From the NCBI RefSeq assembly GCF_001514065.1, contig NZ_KQ948424.1, forward strand, positions 248,001-312,000: a stretch of DNA of 64,000 bases. The letters run 5' to 3'. The notes below the pieces were generated by a model. The model was not told the DNA's origin, searched no databases, and saw only the letters and a program-made list of their open reading frames with translations. The DNA is from Streptomyces antibioticus. GTDB lineage: Bacteria; Actinomycetota; Actinomycetes; Streptomycetales; Streptomycetaceae. The position numbers were made by a program, and so were the translations under genes. How positions within the stretch are numbered: position 1 is the first letter of the stretch; each line of letters opens with the position of its first letter. Below, piece by piece: positions 54,588 to 62,975 of the stretch.

Positions 54588-55448
54588 ATGCTCAGGCTGG
54601 GCAGGCGGGAATTCGAACCGCACGAGCCGGTGATCATGGCGATCGTGAACCGGACCCCGGACTCCTTCTACGACCAGGGCGCGACGTTCCGCGACGAGCC
54701 GGCCCTCGCGCGCGTGGAGCAGGCGGTGGCCGAGGGTGCCGCGATCATCGACATCGGCGGGGTCAAGGCCGGGCCGGGCGAAGAGGTGTCCGCCGAGGAG
54801 GAGGCGCGCCGGACGGTCGGCTTCGTGGCGGAGGTGCGGCGGCGGTTCCCCGACGTCGTCATCAGCGTGGACACCTGGCGGGCGGCGGTCGGTGAGGCCG
54901 TGTGCGAGGCCGGGGCCGATGTGCTGAACGACGCGTGGGGCGGGGTCGATCCGGGGCTCGCGGAGGTGGCCGCCCGGTACGGGGTGGGGCTGGTGTGCAC
55001 GCACGCGGGCGGGGCCGAGCCTCGTACGCGGCCGCATCGGGTGACGTACGACGACGTCATGGCCGACATTCTGCGGGTGACCGTGGGGCTGGCCGAGCGG
55101 GCCGTGGCGCTGGGGGTGCCGCGGGAGTCGGTGATGATCGATCCGGGGCACGACTTCGGGAAGAACACGCGGCACAGTCTTGAGGCGACGCGGCGGCTCG
55201 GGGAGATGGTCGGGACGGGGTGGCCGGTGCTGGTGTCCCTGTCGAACAAGGACTTCGTCGGCGAGACGCTGGACAAGCCGGTGAAGGAGCGGGTCGTCGG
55301 GACGCTCGCGACGACGGCGGTCTCGGCGTGGCTCGGGGCGCAGGTCTACCGCGTGCACGAGGTCGCCGAGACCCGTCAGGTGCTGGACATGGTGGCGTCG
55401 ATCGCGGGCCACCGGCCCCCGGCGGTCGCCCGCCGGGGACTCGCCTGA
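54588..55448 (+). CDS. Dihydropteroate synthase paralogue (FolP2-like)
   Basis: 286-residue TIM-barrel protein of the pterin-binding family. MAIVNRTPDSFYDQGATF corresponds to the DHPS NxTPDSFsDGG motif, but IIDIGGVKAGPGEE replaces the canonical GGESTRPGA that binds pABA/sulfonamide, and VISVDTWR is kept. This is the pattern of mycobacterial FolP2 (Rv1207), which does not work as a DHPS. ATG 54588 with AGGAGAGG. A true folate role is unlikely; the real substrate is unknown. Confidence 0.85.
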   Translation: MLRLGRREFEPHEPVIMAIVNRTPDSFYDQGATFRDEPALARVEQAVAEGAAIIDIGGVKAGPGEEVSAEEEARRTVGFVAEVRRRFPDVVISVDTWRAAVGEAVCEAGADVLNDAWGGVDPGLAEVAARYGVGLVCTHAGGAEPRTRPHRVTYDDVMADILRVTVGLAERAVALGVPRESVMIDPGHDFGKNTRHSLEATRRLGEMVGTGWPVLVSLSNKDFVGETLDKPVKERVVGTLATTAVSAWLGAQVYRVHEVAETRQVLDMVASIAGHRPPAVARRGLA

Positions 55449-55469
55449 GCCGCTGAGGCCGGACGGGCC

Positions 55470-56228
55470 CTAGCGGCCCGCCTCCTTCGACACCAGCGCC
55501 ACCGCCTCGTCCACGTCGTCCGTGACGTGGAACAGGAGGAGGTCCTTCTCGGCGGCCTTGCCCTGGGCGACCAGGGTGTTCTTGAGCCAGTCCACCAGGC
55601 CGCCCCAGTAGGCGCCGCCGAACAGGACGATCGGGAAGCGGGTGACCTTCTGGGTCTGGACGAGGGTGAGGGCCTCGAAGAGTTCGTCGAGGGTGCCGAG
55701 GCCGCCGGGCAGGACCACGAAGCCCTGCGCGTACTTCACGAACATCATCTTGCGGACGAAGAAGTACCGGAAGTTCAGGCCGATGTCGACGTACGGGTTG
55801 AGGCCCTGCTCGAAGGGCAGCTCGATGCCGAGGCCCACCGAGATGCCGTTCGCCTCGCAGGCGCCCTTGTTGGCCGCCTCCATCGCCCCTGGACCGCCGC
55901 CGGTGATGACCGCGAAGCCGGCCTCGACCAGGCCTCGACCGAGCTGCACGCCCGCCTCGTACTCCGGGGAGTCCGCCGGTGTCCGCGCCGAGCCGAACAC
56001 GCTGATCGCGGGCGGGAGTTCGGCGAGGGTGCCGAAGCCCTCGATGAACTCCGACTGGATGCGCAGGACCCGCCAGGGGTCGGTGTGGACCCAGTCGGAA
56101 GGGCCGCCCGCGTCCAGGAGCCGCTGGTCGGTGGTGCTGGCCGTCACCTGCCCACGCCTTCGGAGGACCGGTCCCAGGCGCTGCTCCGACGGTGGCTGCT
56201 TCTTCCCCTCGGGGTTGCCGGTAGCCAT
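55470..56228 (-). CDS. LOG-family phosphoribohydrolase (TIGR00730)
   Basis: 252 residues. GGGPGAMEAANKGA and PGGLGTLDELFEALTLVQT are the two defining motifs of LOG/lysine-decarboxylase-like proteins, which release cytokinin-type bases from nucleoside 5'-monophosphates or act on other nucleotides. ATG 56228 with GGAGGGAG upstream; conserved counterpart of Rv1205. Its N-terminal 60 residues form an extension. Confidence 0.9.
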   Translation of the reverse strand: MATGNPEGKKQPPSEQRLGPVLRRRGQVTASTTDQRLLDAGGPSDWVHTDPWRVLRIQSEFIEGFGTLAELPPAISVFGSARTPADSPEYEAGVQLGRGLVEAGFAVITGGGPGAMEAANKGACEANGISVGLGIELPFEQGLNPYVDIGLNFRYFFVRKMMFVKYAQGFVVLPGGLGTLDELFEALTLVQTQKVTRFPIVLFGGAYWGGLVDWLKNTLVAQGKAAEKDLLLFHVTDDVDEAVALVSKEAGR

Positions 56229-56329
56229 GTGCGCTCCCTCCACTAGCGGGTAGTTCCGCTTCAGCCTAGATCTACGCCGGTTACGGAGGGGGGACGTGTG
56301 CGTGTCCGCCGTGCAGCAGCCTTGTCGGC

Positions 56330-57409
56330 TCAGACCGTCAGCCAGGCCCTCAGCCGCTCCTCCGCGACCGGGATCAGCGACGCCTTCACCCGCTCGTCGA
56401 CCTTGTGGGCGAGCAGCGGGTTGCCGGGGCTGTAGTTGACCGCCGGGATGCCCAGGCGGCTGAAGCGGGACACGTCCGTCCAGCCGTACTTGGGGTGGAC
56501 CTCACCGCCCACGGCCTGCACGAAGGCGGCCGCGGACGGGTCGTTCAGGCCGGGTCGGGCCCCGCCGGTGTGGTCGTCGACGACGAACTCGTCCACGCCG
56601 CAGTCGGCGAAGTAGTCGCGGACGAAGGCCTCGGCCTCCTCCTCGCTGCGGTCGGGCGCGTAGCGGAAGTTGACGGTGACCGTGCAGGCGTCCGGGATGA
56701 CGTTGGTGGCCACTCCGCCCTCGATGCCGACGGCGTTGAGGCCCTCGTGGTAGCGCAGGCCGTCCACCACCGGCCGGCGCGGCTCGTACGCGGCGAGCTT
56801 GGCCAGCACGCGCGCGGAGGCGTGGATCGCGTTGGAGCCCATCCACGCGCGCGCGGAGTGCGCCCGCTCCCCCTTGAACTTGAGCAGCACCCTGAGCGTG
56901 CCCTGGCAGCCGCCCTCCACCTGGCCGTCGGTGGGTTCGAGGAGCACCGCGAAGTCGCCCGCCAGCCACTCGGGGTGGGCCTCGGCGACATGGCCCAGGC
57001 CGTTGAGGTGGGCGGCGACCTCTTCGTTGTCGTAGAAGACGAAGGTGAGGTCGCGGTTGGGGGCCGGGACGGTCGCCGCGATGCGCAACTGGACGGCGAC
57101 GCCGGACTTCATGTCGCAGGTGCCGCAGCCCCAGAGGTAGCCGTCCTCGTCGAGGCGGGAGGGGACGTTGTCGGCGATGGGGACGGTGTCGATGTGGCCG
57201 GCGAGGATGACCCGCTCCGCGCGGCCCAGGTGCGTGCGGGCCACCACGTTGTTGCCGTACCGGTCGACCGTGAGGTGCGGCAGGGCGCGCAGCGCGGTCT
57301 CGATGGCGTCCGCGAGGGGCTTCTCGGTGCCGCTCACCGAGGGGAAGTCGACGAGCTGCGCGGTCAGCTCCGCAGCGTCCAGCGTGAGGTCAAGCGGGGT
57401 ATCGGCCAT
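56330..57409 (-). CDS. dapE: Succinyl-diaminopimelate desuccinylase
   Basis: 359-residue M20-family metal hydrolase. LAGHIDTVP (first metal His and catalytic Asp), WGCGTCDMKSG (bridging Asp), YDNEEV (catalytic Glu) and LEPTDGQVEGGCQG are present; the dimerisation domain spans about 175-290. Removes succinate in the lysine/meso-DAP pathway in the cytoplasm, and meso- or LL-DAP is needed for peptidoglycan. No ribosome site; TAGGGT ends 7 nt before the ATG, so leaderless. Divergent from the lysozyme-fold gene with only 84 bp between. Confidence 0.93.
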   Translation of the reverse strand: MADTPLDLTLDAAELTAQLVDFPSVSGTEKPLADAIETALRALPHLTVDRYGNNVVARTHLGRAERVILAGHIDTVPIADNVPSRLDEDGYLWGCGTCDMKSGVAVQLRIAATVPAPNRDLTFVFYDNEEVAAHLNGLGHVAEAHPEWLAGDFAVLLEPTDGQVEGGCQGTLRVLLKFKGERAHSARAWMGSNAIHASARVLAKLAAYEPRRPVVDGLRYHEGLNAVGIEGGVATNVIPDACTVTVNFRYAPDRSEEEAEAFVRDYFADCGVDEFVVDDHTGGARPGLNDPSAAAFVQAVGGEVHPKYGWTDVSRFSRLGIPAVNYSPGNPLLAHKVDERVKASLIPVAEERLRAWLTV

Positions 57410-57493
57410 GGTCCCGACCCTAGCGCCCGGGCCCTCGCGGCCGTCGTCCACACCCGGCTCGGGCACCACGGCACTCTCCAGTATTTTGTACGG

Positions 57494-58471
57494 ATGCCAC
57501 ACCCGTCACCCACTCCCCGACGCCGTCGTCGTGGCCGCCTGCTCCGCTTCGGGGCGGCCCTCGTGGTCCTGTGTGCCGTCGCGGGCTATCTCGTGGTGCA
57601 GTACGTCACCGGGGGCGCGGACGCGCCCGGCTGCAAGGTCGTCTCGGGCAAGGGCGACGGGGCGGCTTACGAGTTCACGCCGGAGCAGGCGGTGAACGCG
57701 GCGACCATCACGGCCGTCGGCACCGGGCGCGGGCTGCCCGAGCGGGCGGTGGCGATCGCGCTGGCGACCTCGATCCAGGAGTCGGGGCTGCGCAACATCA
57801 CCCACGGCGACCGGGACTCCCTCGGCCTGTTCCAGCAGCGGCCGTCGCAGGGCTGGGGCACGGAGAAGCAGATCATGGACCCGGCGTACGCGGCGGGGAA
57901 GTTCTACGAGCATCTGGTCAAGGTCTCCGGCTACATGAAGATGCCGCTCACGGAGGCCGCCCAGCGCGTGCAGCGCAGCGGCTACCCGGAGGCGTACGCC
58001 AAGCACGAGCCGGACGCGGTGCTGCTCGCCGCCGCCCTCACCGGGGCCTCTCCGGCGACGCTGACCTGTGACGGGCGGCAGGCCGCCACGCAGGCCGCGG
58101 GTCCGGGCGGGGTGCGGGACGCGCTGGTGAAGGACTTCGGGCGGGACGCGCTCGACACGGCCGCCGAGGACGTGGCGAAGGACGCGAAGTCGTCGCCCGC
58201 CGCCACCGAGGACGCGGCCTCGGAGCGGACGCTGATCGTGCCCGTCACCGCCGACGACTCCGCCGCCGGGCGCACCGCGCGGCAGCGGGGCTGGCAGCTC
58301 GCGCACTGGGCGGTGGCCAACGCCTCCGTCCTCCACATCCAGAGCGTCGGTTACGCGGGTCGGCAGTGGACCGCCGGGAACACCCAGAGCGAGTGGCGGG
58401 CCGTGGCGGGCAAGGGTGCGGGCGGGGCGGAGAAGGGCGCCGGGTCCGTGCGGATCGTGACTGCTCAGTAG
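57494..58471 (+). CDS. Membrane-anchored lysozyme-fold-like protein
   Basis: 325 residues. A basic N-terminus (PRRRRRGRLLRFG) and one TM helix (about 18-38) are followed by an extracellular domain. ALATSIQESGLRN and SLGLFQQRPSQGWG resemble the catalytic-Glu helix and following loop of lytic-transglycosylase/lysozyme-like folds. The last third is Ala/Lys-rich. Homologues are often mislabelled heavy metal transporter; nothing here supports transport. TATTTT ends 6 nt before the ATG (leaderless). Cell-wall role is inference. Confidence 0.72.
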   Translation: MPHPSPTPRRRRRGRLLRFGAALVVLCAVAGYLVVQYVTGGADAPGCKVVSGKGDGAAYEFTPEQAVNAATITAVGTGRGLPERAVAIALATSIQESGLRNITHGDRDSLGLFQQRPSQGWGTEKQIMDPAYAAGKFYEHLVKVSGYMKMPLTEAAQRVQRSGYPEAYAKHEPDAVLLAAALTGASPATLTCDGRQAATQAAGPGGVRDALVKDFGRDALDTAAEDVAKDAKSSPAATEDAASERTLIVPVTADDSAAGRTARQRGWQLAHWAVANASVLHIQSVGYAGRQWTAGNTQSEWRAVAGKGAGGAEKGAGSVRIVTAQ

Positions 58472-58781
58472 TACGGGCCGTCACTCGCAGGGGTTACGGG
58501 GGCCCGTCCGGGACGCGGGTGTGCGCAGGTTTTCGTCACGTCACCCTCGTATCCGCGAAATCCCTTGCGGACACCGGGCTGTAAGGATTCGGCGGACTTT
58601 CGGATCGGGCGCCTTTTGCCCGTTTTTATCCGCAGCCGATAATGCGACGCATTGCCAACTCTTTACGTTGGCCGTCCGCAACCTTCGCGGGCTTCGAGCG
58701 GTAGTCACTGCGTCCGAGCCCGGTGATCAACTGCCGGGAGCGGTTGCACACTTCCTCGTTCTCTCCCGTCAAAGGAGCATC
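58472..58781. other. 310-bp gap with a probable terminator
   Basis: No gene seen. CGGGC/GCCCG hairpin followed by TTTTT at 58606-58627 is a rare U-tract terminator. The rest probably holds the promoter and leader of the small secreted protein. Confidence 0.5.
58606..58627 (+). terminator. Intrinsic terminator with T-tract
   Basis: CGGGC, 7-nt loop, GCCCG, then five T residues. It lies 135 bp after the lysozyme-fold gene's stop. Confidence 0.5.
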
Positions 58782-59234
58782 ATGTCCCTCCCCCTGACCC
58801 GCAGGATCGCCCGTGCCGCGCTGCTCGTCGCTGCGGGAGCGGCAGCCGGGGTCGGTGCGGCCGGCTCCGCCAGTGCGGCCCCCGCCGAGCTCCCCGCCAC
58901 CCCGAACCTGGGCGGCCTGACCGCCCTGGACGCGGCGAGCGCCGGCAACAACCTCGACGGCGCGACGCAGAGCGTCACCAAGATCGCCGGCAACACCGGC
59001 GGCAACGCGGTCAAGAAGGCGGTGCCGACGGCGGGCAAGACCGGCGGCAAGGTCGCGAAGAAGGCGGCCCCGGCCGCGCAGCAGACGGCCGGTGACGCGG
59101 CGGGCTCCGCCGGGGACATCCTCGGTGACACCACGTCCACCGCGACGAAGGGCGGTCTGCCGACGGACTCCCTCACCAAGGGCGGGCTGCCCGCGGCGGA
59201 CTCGCTGCCGGTGAAGTCGCTGCCGCTCGGCTGA
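58782..59234 (+). CDS. Small secreted protein
   Basis: 150 residues. A Sec signal peptide (RRIARAALLVAAGAAAGVGA) ends near GSASAAPA. The mature part is Ala/Gly/Lys/Thr-rich with imperfect repeats (GNTGGNAVKKAVP, GKTGGKVAKKAAP; TKGGLPTDSL, TKGGLPAADSL). AAAGGAG before the ATG. No family recognised; probably an exported actinomycete-specific protein. Confidence 0.8.
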   Translation: MSLPLTRRIARAALLVAAGAAAGVGAAGSASAAPAELPATPNLGGLTALDAASAGNNLDGATQSVTKIAGNTGGNAVKKAVPTAGKTGGKVAKKAAPAAQQTAGDAAGSAGDILGDTTSTATKGGLPTDSLTKGGLPAADSLPVKSLPLG

Positions 59235-59250
59235 ACGGCCTGAAGCACCG

Positions 59251-59278
59251 AGGGGCCCGGGGTTCTCCCCGGGCCCCT
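59251..59278. terminator. Bidirectional terminator
   Basis: 12-bp arms AGGGGCCCGGGG and complement with TTCT loop between convergent genes. Confidence 0.88.
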
Positions 59279-59294
59279 TCGCGCTGTCCCGCGG

Positions 59295-60386
59295 TTACAG
59301 GCGCTCGACCGCCGCCCGCACCCGTTCGTCCGTCGCCGTGAACGCCACGCGTACGTACGTGGCGCCCGCCTCCCCGTAGAAGTCGCCCGGCGCCACGAGG
59401 ATGCCCAGCTCGGCCAGGTGGGCGACGGTCTCCCAGCAGGACTCGTCGCGGGTGGCCCAGAGGTAGAGGCTGGCCTCGCTGTGCTCGATGCGGAAACCGT
59501 GCTTCACCAGCGCCTCGCGCAGGGCCTCGCGGCGGGCCGCGTACCGCTCGCGCTGCTCCTGGACATGGGCGTCGTCGCCCAGCGCCGCGACGACCGCCGC
59601 CTGCGTCGGGGCCGACGTCATCATGCCGCCGTGCTTGCGGATCTCCAGGAGGGGGCCGAGGACGGCCGGGTCGCCGGCCAGGAAGGCCGCCCGGTAGCCG
59701 GCCAGGTTGGAGCGCTTGGAGAGGGAGTGGACGGCCACGATGCCGTCGTACGAGCCGCCGTTGACGTCCGGGTGCAGGACCGAGACCGGGTCGGCCTCCC
59801 AGCCGAGCTCCAGGTAGCACTCGTCGGAGAAGAGCAGCACGCCGTGCTCGCGGGCCCAGGCGACGATCCGGGTCAGGTCCGCCTTCGACAGGACCTTGCC
59901 GGTGGGGTTCGACGGGGAGTTGAGCCACAGGAGCTTCAACCCCTCGGGGTCCAGCTCGGTGGGGTCGTCGTAGACCTCGTACTCGGCGCGGGCCAGCCGG
60001 GCGCCCACCTCGTAGGTCGGGTAGGCCAGGCGCGGGTAGGCGACCCTGTCGCCGGGGCCCAGGCCCAGCTGGGTCGGCAGCCAGGCGACCAGTTCCTTGG
60101 AGCCGACGATCGGCAGGACGTGCCGGTGGGTGACCTCACGGGCGCCCAGGCGGCGCTCCAGCCAGCCGGTGATCGCGTCGCGCAGTGCCGGGGTGCCCCA
60201 GACCGTCGGGTAGCCCGGGGAATCCGCCGCGTCGATCAGGGCCTTCTGGATCAGCTCGGGGACCGGGTCGACCGGGGTGCCGACGGAGAGGTCGACGATG
60301 CCGTCCGGGTGGGCTGCGGCCGTCTTCTTGTACGGCTCCAGCTTGTCCCAGGGGAAGGTGGGGAGGCGGTCGGAGACTGCGGACAC
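59295..60386 (-). CDS. dapC: N-succinyldiaminopimelate aminotransferase-like PLP enzyme
   Basis: 363-residue fold-type I aminotransferase. NSPSNPTGKVLS, SDECYLELGWE and HSLSKRSNLAGYRAAFLAG carry the conserved Asn, Asp/Tyr and PLP-binding lysine; YPTVWGTPALRDAITGWL is in the N-terminal part. It probably acts in DAP/lysine synthesis together with dapE nearby. It lies directly downstream of the ferredoxin gene, as in many actinobacteria (Rv1178-Rv1177). GTG 60386 is the best-supported start; no clear ribosome site. Confidence 0.9.
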   Translation of the reverse strand: MSAVSDRLPTFPWDKLEPYKKTAAAHPDGIVDLSVGTPVDPVPELIQKALIDAADSPGYPTVWGTPALRDAITGWLERRLGAREVTHRHVLPIVGSKELVAWLPTQLGLGPGDRVAYPRLAYPTYEVGARLARAEYEVYDDPTELDPEGLKLLWLNSPSNPTGKVLSKADLTRIVAWAREHGVLLFSDECYLELGWEADPVSVLHPDVNGGSYDGIVAVHSLSKRSNLAGYRAAFLAGDPAVLGPLLEIRKHGGMMTSAPTQAAVVAALGDDAHVQEQRERYAARREALREALVKHGFRIEHSEASLYLWATRDESCWETVAHLAELGILVAPGDFYGEAGATYVRVAFTATDERVRAAVERL

Positions 60387-60420
60387 GGGGACTGGCTCAC
60401 TTTCTGGTACGAACGGCAAA

Positions 60421-60474
60421 CGCCTCGGTCCCGTACGGCGATCAGAGGTGATCCGGCCGTACGGGACCGAGGCG
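60421..60474 (-). terminator. Long hairpin between ferredoxin and aminotransferase genes
   Basis: Perfect 19-bp arms (60421-60439 with 60456-60474) and a 16-nt loop that itself contains GATCA/TGATC. It lies 29 bp after the ferredoxin stop and could partly uncouple the downstream aminotransferase gene. Confidence 0.85.
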
Positions 60475-60502
60475 GCACGAGGACTGCGGGCCGCTTGTGC
60501 GC

Positions 60503-60820
60503 TTACGCCTGGGGCGGCAGCGCGGCGATGAAGGGGTGGTCCCGCTCGATCAGACCCAGCTTGCTGGCGCCGCCGGGGGAGCCGAGCTCGTCGAAGAACT
60601 CGACGTTCGCCTTGTAGTAGTCCTTCCACTCCTCCGGAGTGTCGTCCTCGTAGAAGATCGCCTCGACCGGGCAGACCGGCTCACAGGCACCACAGTCGAC
60701 GCATTCGTCCGGGTGGATGTACAAGGACCGGGAGCCCTCGTAGATGCAGTCGACCGGGCACTCTTCGATGCACGCCTTGTCCTTCACGTCGACACAAGGC
60801 TGCGCGATGACGTAGGTCAC
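60503..60820 (-). CDS. fdxA: Seven-iron ferredoxin
   Basis: 105 residues. PCVDVKDKACIEECPVDCIY binds a 3Fe-4S and part of a 4Fe-4S cluster, and CVDCGACEPVCPVEAI the rest, matching the FdxA/FdxC family with its C-terminal extension. Electron carrier in the cytoplasm. GTG 60820 with AGGAGG upstream. Located upstream of the dapC-like gene. Confidence 0.94.
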   Translation of the reverse strand: MTYVIAQPCVDVKDKACIEECPVDCIYEGSRSLYIHPDECVDCGACEPVCPVEAIFYEDDTPEEWKDYYKANVEFFDELGSPGGASKLGLIERDHPFIAALPPQA

Positions 60821-60960
60821 GCTGTCGTTCCTCCTCGATAGGGCGCTGGCGGGCCTCCTCAGGCCCTGCCGCCTGGCGCGCGGGAGCGCGGCGTCGTCGA
60901 TGCCCGCCCCTAGTATCTCCGTTCTTGGGCATGATCCGAACAGGAGGGGTGAACTGACCT

Positions 60961-61980
60961 GTGGAAATCTCTGCGACGGGGCGCCTTGAGGTCCGTATCA
61001 CCGCAGCTGACGTGGGTAAACGGGTCTCCGTACGCCGCCTGAACGATCCTGCGGTTCCGGGTGAGAAGTTCACCGACACGGTGGGTGTTCTCGCATCATG
61101 GGACACCGGTGTGCTTCGGATCACACGCAAGGACGGCGAGACTGTCCGCATCGCGGAATCCTCGCTGGTCGCGGGCAAGGTGGTGCCGAGCGCCCCGGCC
61201 CGCCGCCGGGGGCCCTCCGCCTCGTACGCGGAACTCGCCCACGTCTGCACGCGCGCGTGGCGGCCGGTGGAGAGCGAGCGGCTCGGCGAGTGGGAGCTGC
61301 GGGCCGCGTCGGGGTTCACCCGGCGAGCCAACTCCGTACTGCCGGTCGGCGACCCCGGTATGCCGCTGGACGACGCGCTGGAGGCCGTACGGCGCTGGTA
61401 CGGCGCTCGCGGGCTGCCCGCGTACGTGCAGACCGCGACCGGCGCCGAGGGCACGCAGGAACTGCTGTGCGCGGAGCTGGAGCGGCGCGGGTGGGTGCGT
61501 GAGGTGACGGCCGAACTGTGGATCGGGGCGCTGGCACCGCTCGCCGACCGGGCCGAGGACGCTGGGGGCGTCGCGGTGGAGCTGTCCCGGGACGTGGACG
61601 AGGCGTGGCTCGCGCGGTACCAGCGCAAGGGGGTGAGCGAGGTGGCGCTGAAGGTGCTGTCGAGCGGGCCCTCGGTCTGGTTCGCGAAGGTGCCGGGGAG
61701 CGGGGGCGTGCCCGCCGCCATCGGGCGGTGTGTCGTGGACGGGCGGTGGGCGTCCTTCGCCGCGGTCGAGGTCGATCCCGAGCAGCGGCGGCGCGGGCTG
61801 GCCACCGAGGTGATGGCCGCGCTCGCCCGGCGGGCGCTCGACGAGGGCGCCTCGGCGGCCTGGCTCCAGGTCGAGGCGGAGAACGCGGGGGCACGGGCGC
61901 TCTACACCGGGATGGGCTTCGCGGCGCATCACGCGTACCACCACTACCGGGAACCCACGCCTTCCGGCGATGGCCGGTAG
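60961..61980 (+). CDS. GNAT-family N-acetyltransferase
   Basis: 339 residues. The N-terminal 90 residues form a separate strand-rich, SH3-like region (RLEVRITAADVGKRVSVRRL). The C-terminal GNAT domain has FAAVEVDPEQRRRGLATEVM as the acetyl-CoA loop and AENAGARALYTGMGF at the end. GTG 60961; AGGAGG lies upstream with longer than ideal spacing. Divergent from the ferredoxin gene. Substrate unknown. Confidence 0.87.
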   Translation: MEISATGRLEVRITAADVGKRVSVRRLNDPAVPGEKFTDTVGVLASWDTGVLRITRKDGETVRIAESSLVAGKVVPSAPARRRGPSASYAELAHVCTRAWRPVESERLGEWELRAASGFTRRANSVLPVGDPGMPLDDALEAVRRWYGARGLPAYVQTATGAEGTQELLCAELERRGWVREVTAELWIGALAPLADRAEDAGGVAVELSRDVDEAWLARYQRKGVSEVALKVLSSGPSVWFAKVPGSGGVPAAIGRCVVDGRWASFAAVEVDPEQRRRGLATEVMAALARRALDEGASAAWLQVEAENAGARALYTGMGFAAHHAYHHYREPTPSGDGR

Positions 61981-62009
61981 CGATCGTCGTGAGAGGGCAC
62001 GAGCCAGCT

Positions 62010-62861
62010 ATGCGTCTGCCGCAACCACCACCCCCGGAACGCTCCGCCGAACTGCGCCGGCGGTTCGCCGAAGAGGCCCGCTCCGAGCGGCCCGACCTGT
62101 CCGCGCTGTGTCTGCTGCTGGGCGCGGAGGCGGACGGCGGCCTCGACGAGGCGGGCATCGACGCGGCCCAGATCGAACTGGACGACCTCGCCGGACGGCT
62201 GCCGTTCCGGCCGGGCGGGCCGCGGTCGTGGGCGGTGGCGCTGCGGGAACTGCTCGGGGAGCGGTGCGGGTTCCGCGGCTTCGCCGCGGACTATCAGCGG
62301 CTGGAGTCGTCGTTGCTGCACGCGGTGCTCCGACGGCGGCGGGGGTTGCCGATCCTGCTGTCCGTGGTCTGGATGGAGGTGGCCCGACGGGCCGGGGCGC
62401 CGGTGTACGGGGTCGCGCTTCCCGGGCACTTCGTGGTGGGGTTCGGGGCCGCGGAGGAGCAGGTGCTGGCCGATCCGTTCGACGGGGGGCGGGTGCTGGC
62501 CGGGGCGGACGCGGAGTTGTTGGTCGCGGGGGCCACCGGGGCTTCGCTTGATCCGTCCATGTTGGTGCCGGCCGATCCGCTGGATGTCGTGCTGCGGATT
62601 CTCAACAACGTGCGGGCCTGGGCGGCGGCTCGGCCGGAGCGGTCGGATGTGGCGCTGTGGGCTGTCGAGTTGTCGTTGCTGTTGCCGTCGCATCCGGCTC
62701 GGTTGCGGTACGAGCGGGCGCAGTTGCTGGTGGAGCGGGGGGATTTTCTGGCGGGGGCCTCGGAGTTGGAGGCGTACGCGGAGGTGGTGGGCGCTGTGGA
62801 CAAGGGGGCTGCTGAGCGGGTGCGGGGGCAGGCTCGGGCGGCTCGGGCGTTGTTGAACTGA
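62010..62861 (+). CDS. SirB1/transglutaminase-like superfamily protein
   Basis: 283 residues. The Transglut_core2 pattern is visible in HAVLRRRRGLPILLSVVWME and YGVALPGHFVVGFG, then LADPFDGGRVL, with a tetratricopeptide-like C-terminal part (LRYERAQLLVERGDFLAGAS). The transglutaminase cysteine is absent in this family. ATG 62010 is chosen; GTG 61989 is possible. Role unknown. Confidence 0.85.
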   Translation: MRLPQPPPPERSAELRRRFAEEARSERPDLSALCLLLGAEADGGLDEAGIDAAQIELDDLAGRLPFRPGGPRSWAVALRELLGERCGFRGFAADYQRLESSLLHAVLRRRRGLPILLSVVWMEVARRAGAPVYGVALPGHFVVGFGAAEEQVLADPFDGGRVLAGADAELLVAGATGASLDPSMLVPADPLDVVLRILNNVRAWAAARPERSDVALWAVELSLLLPSHPARLRYERAQLLVERGDFLAGASELEAYAEVVGAVDKGAAERVRGQARAARALLN

Positions 62862-62914
62862 CAGCGCCGTAGGGGCTTGTGATGGTGGGCGAGTGCGGGT
62901 TCGTCGTGGCTGGT

Positions 62915-62961
62915 CGCGCCCACGCGGCGGTAGCCGCAAATCGATACAGCCCCGCGCCCCT
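62915..62961 (-). repeat. Dispersed 47-bp intergenic repeat, copy 2
   Basis: Inverted relative to copy 1 at 30367-30413, with a single base difference. Lies between convergent genes (stops at 62861 and 62976). Confidence 0.85.
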
Positions 62962-62975
62962 AAAAGCAAAAGCCT

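Noticed and set aside
57494-58471. Heavy metal transporter, as homologues are often labelled
   Set aside because: Only one TM helix and no metal-binding motif; the extracellular part resembles a lysozyme-like fold.
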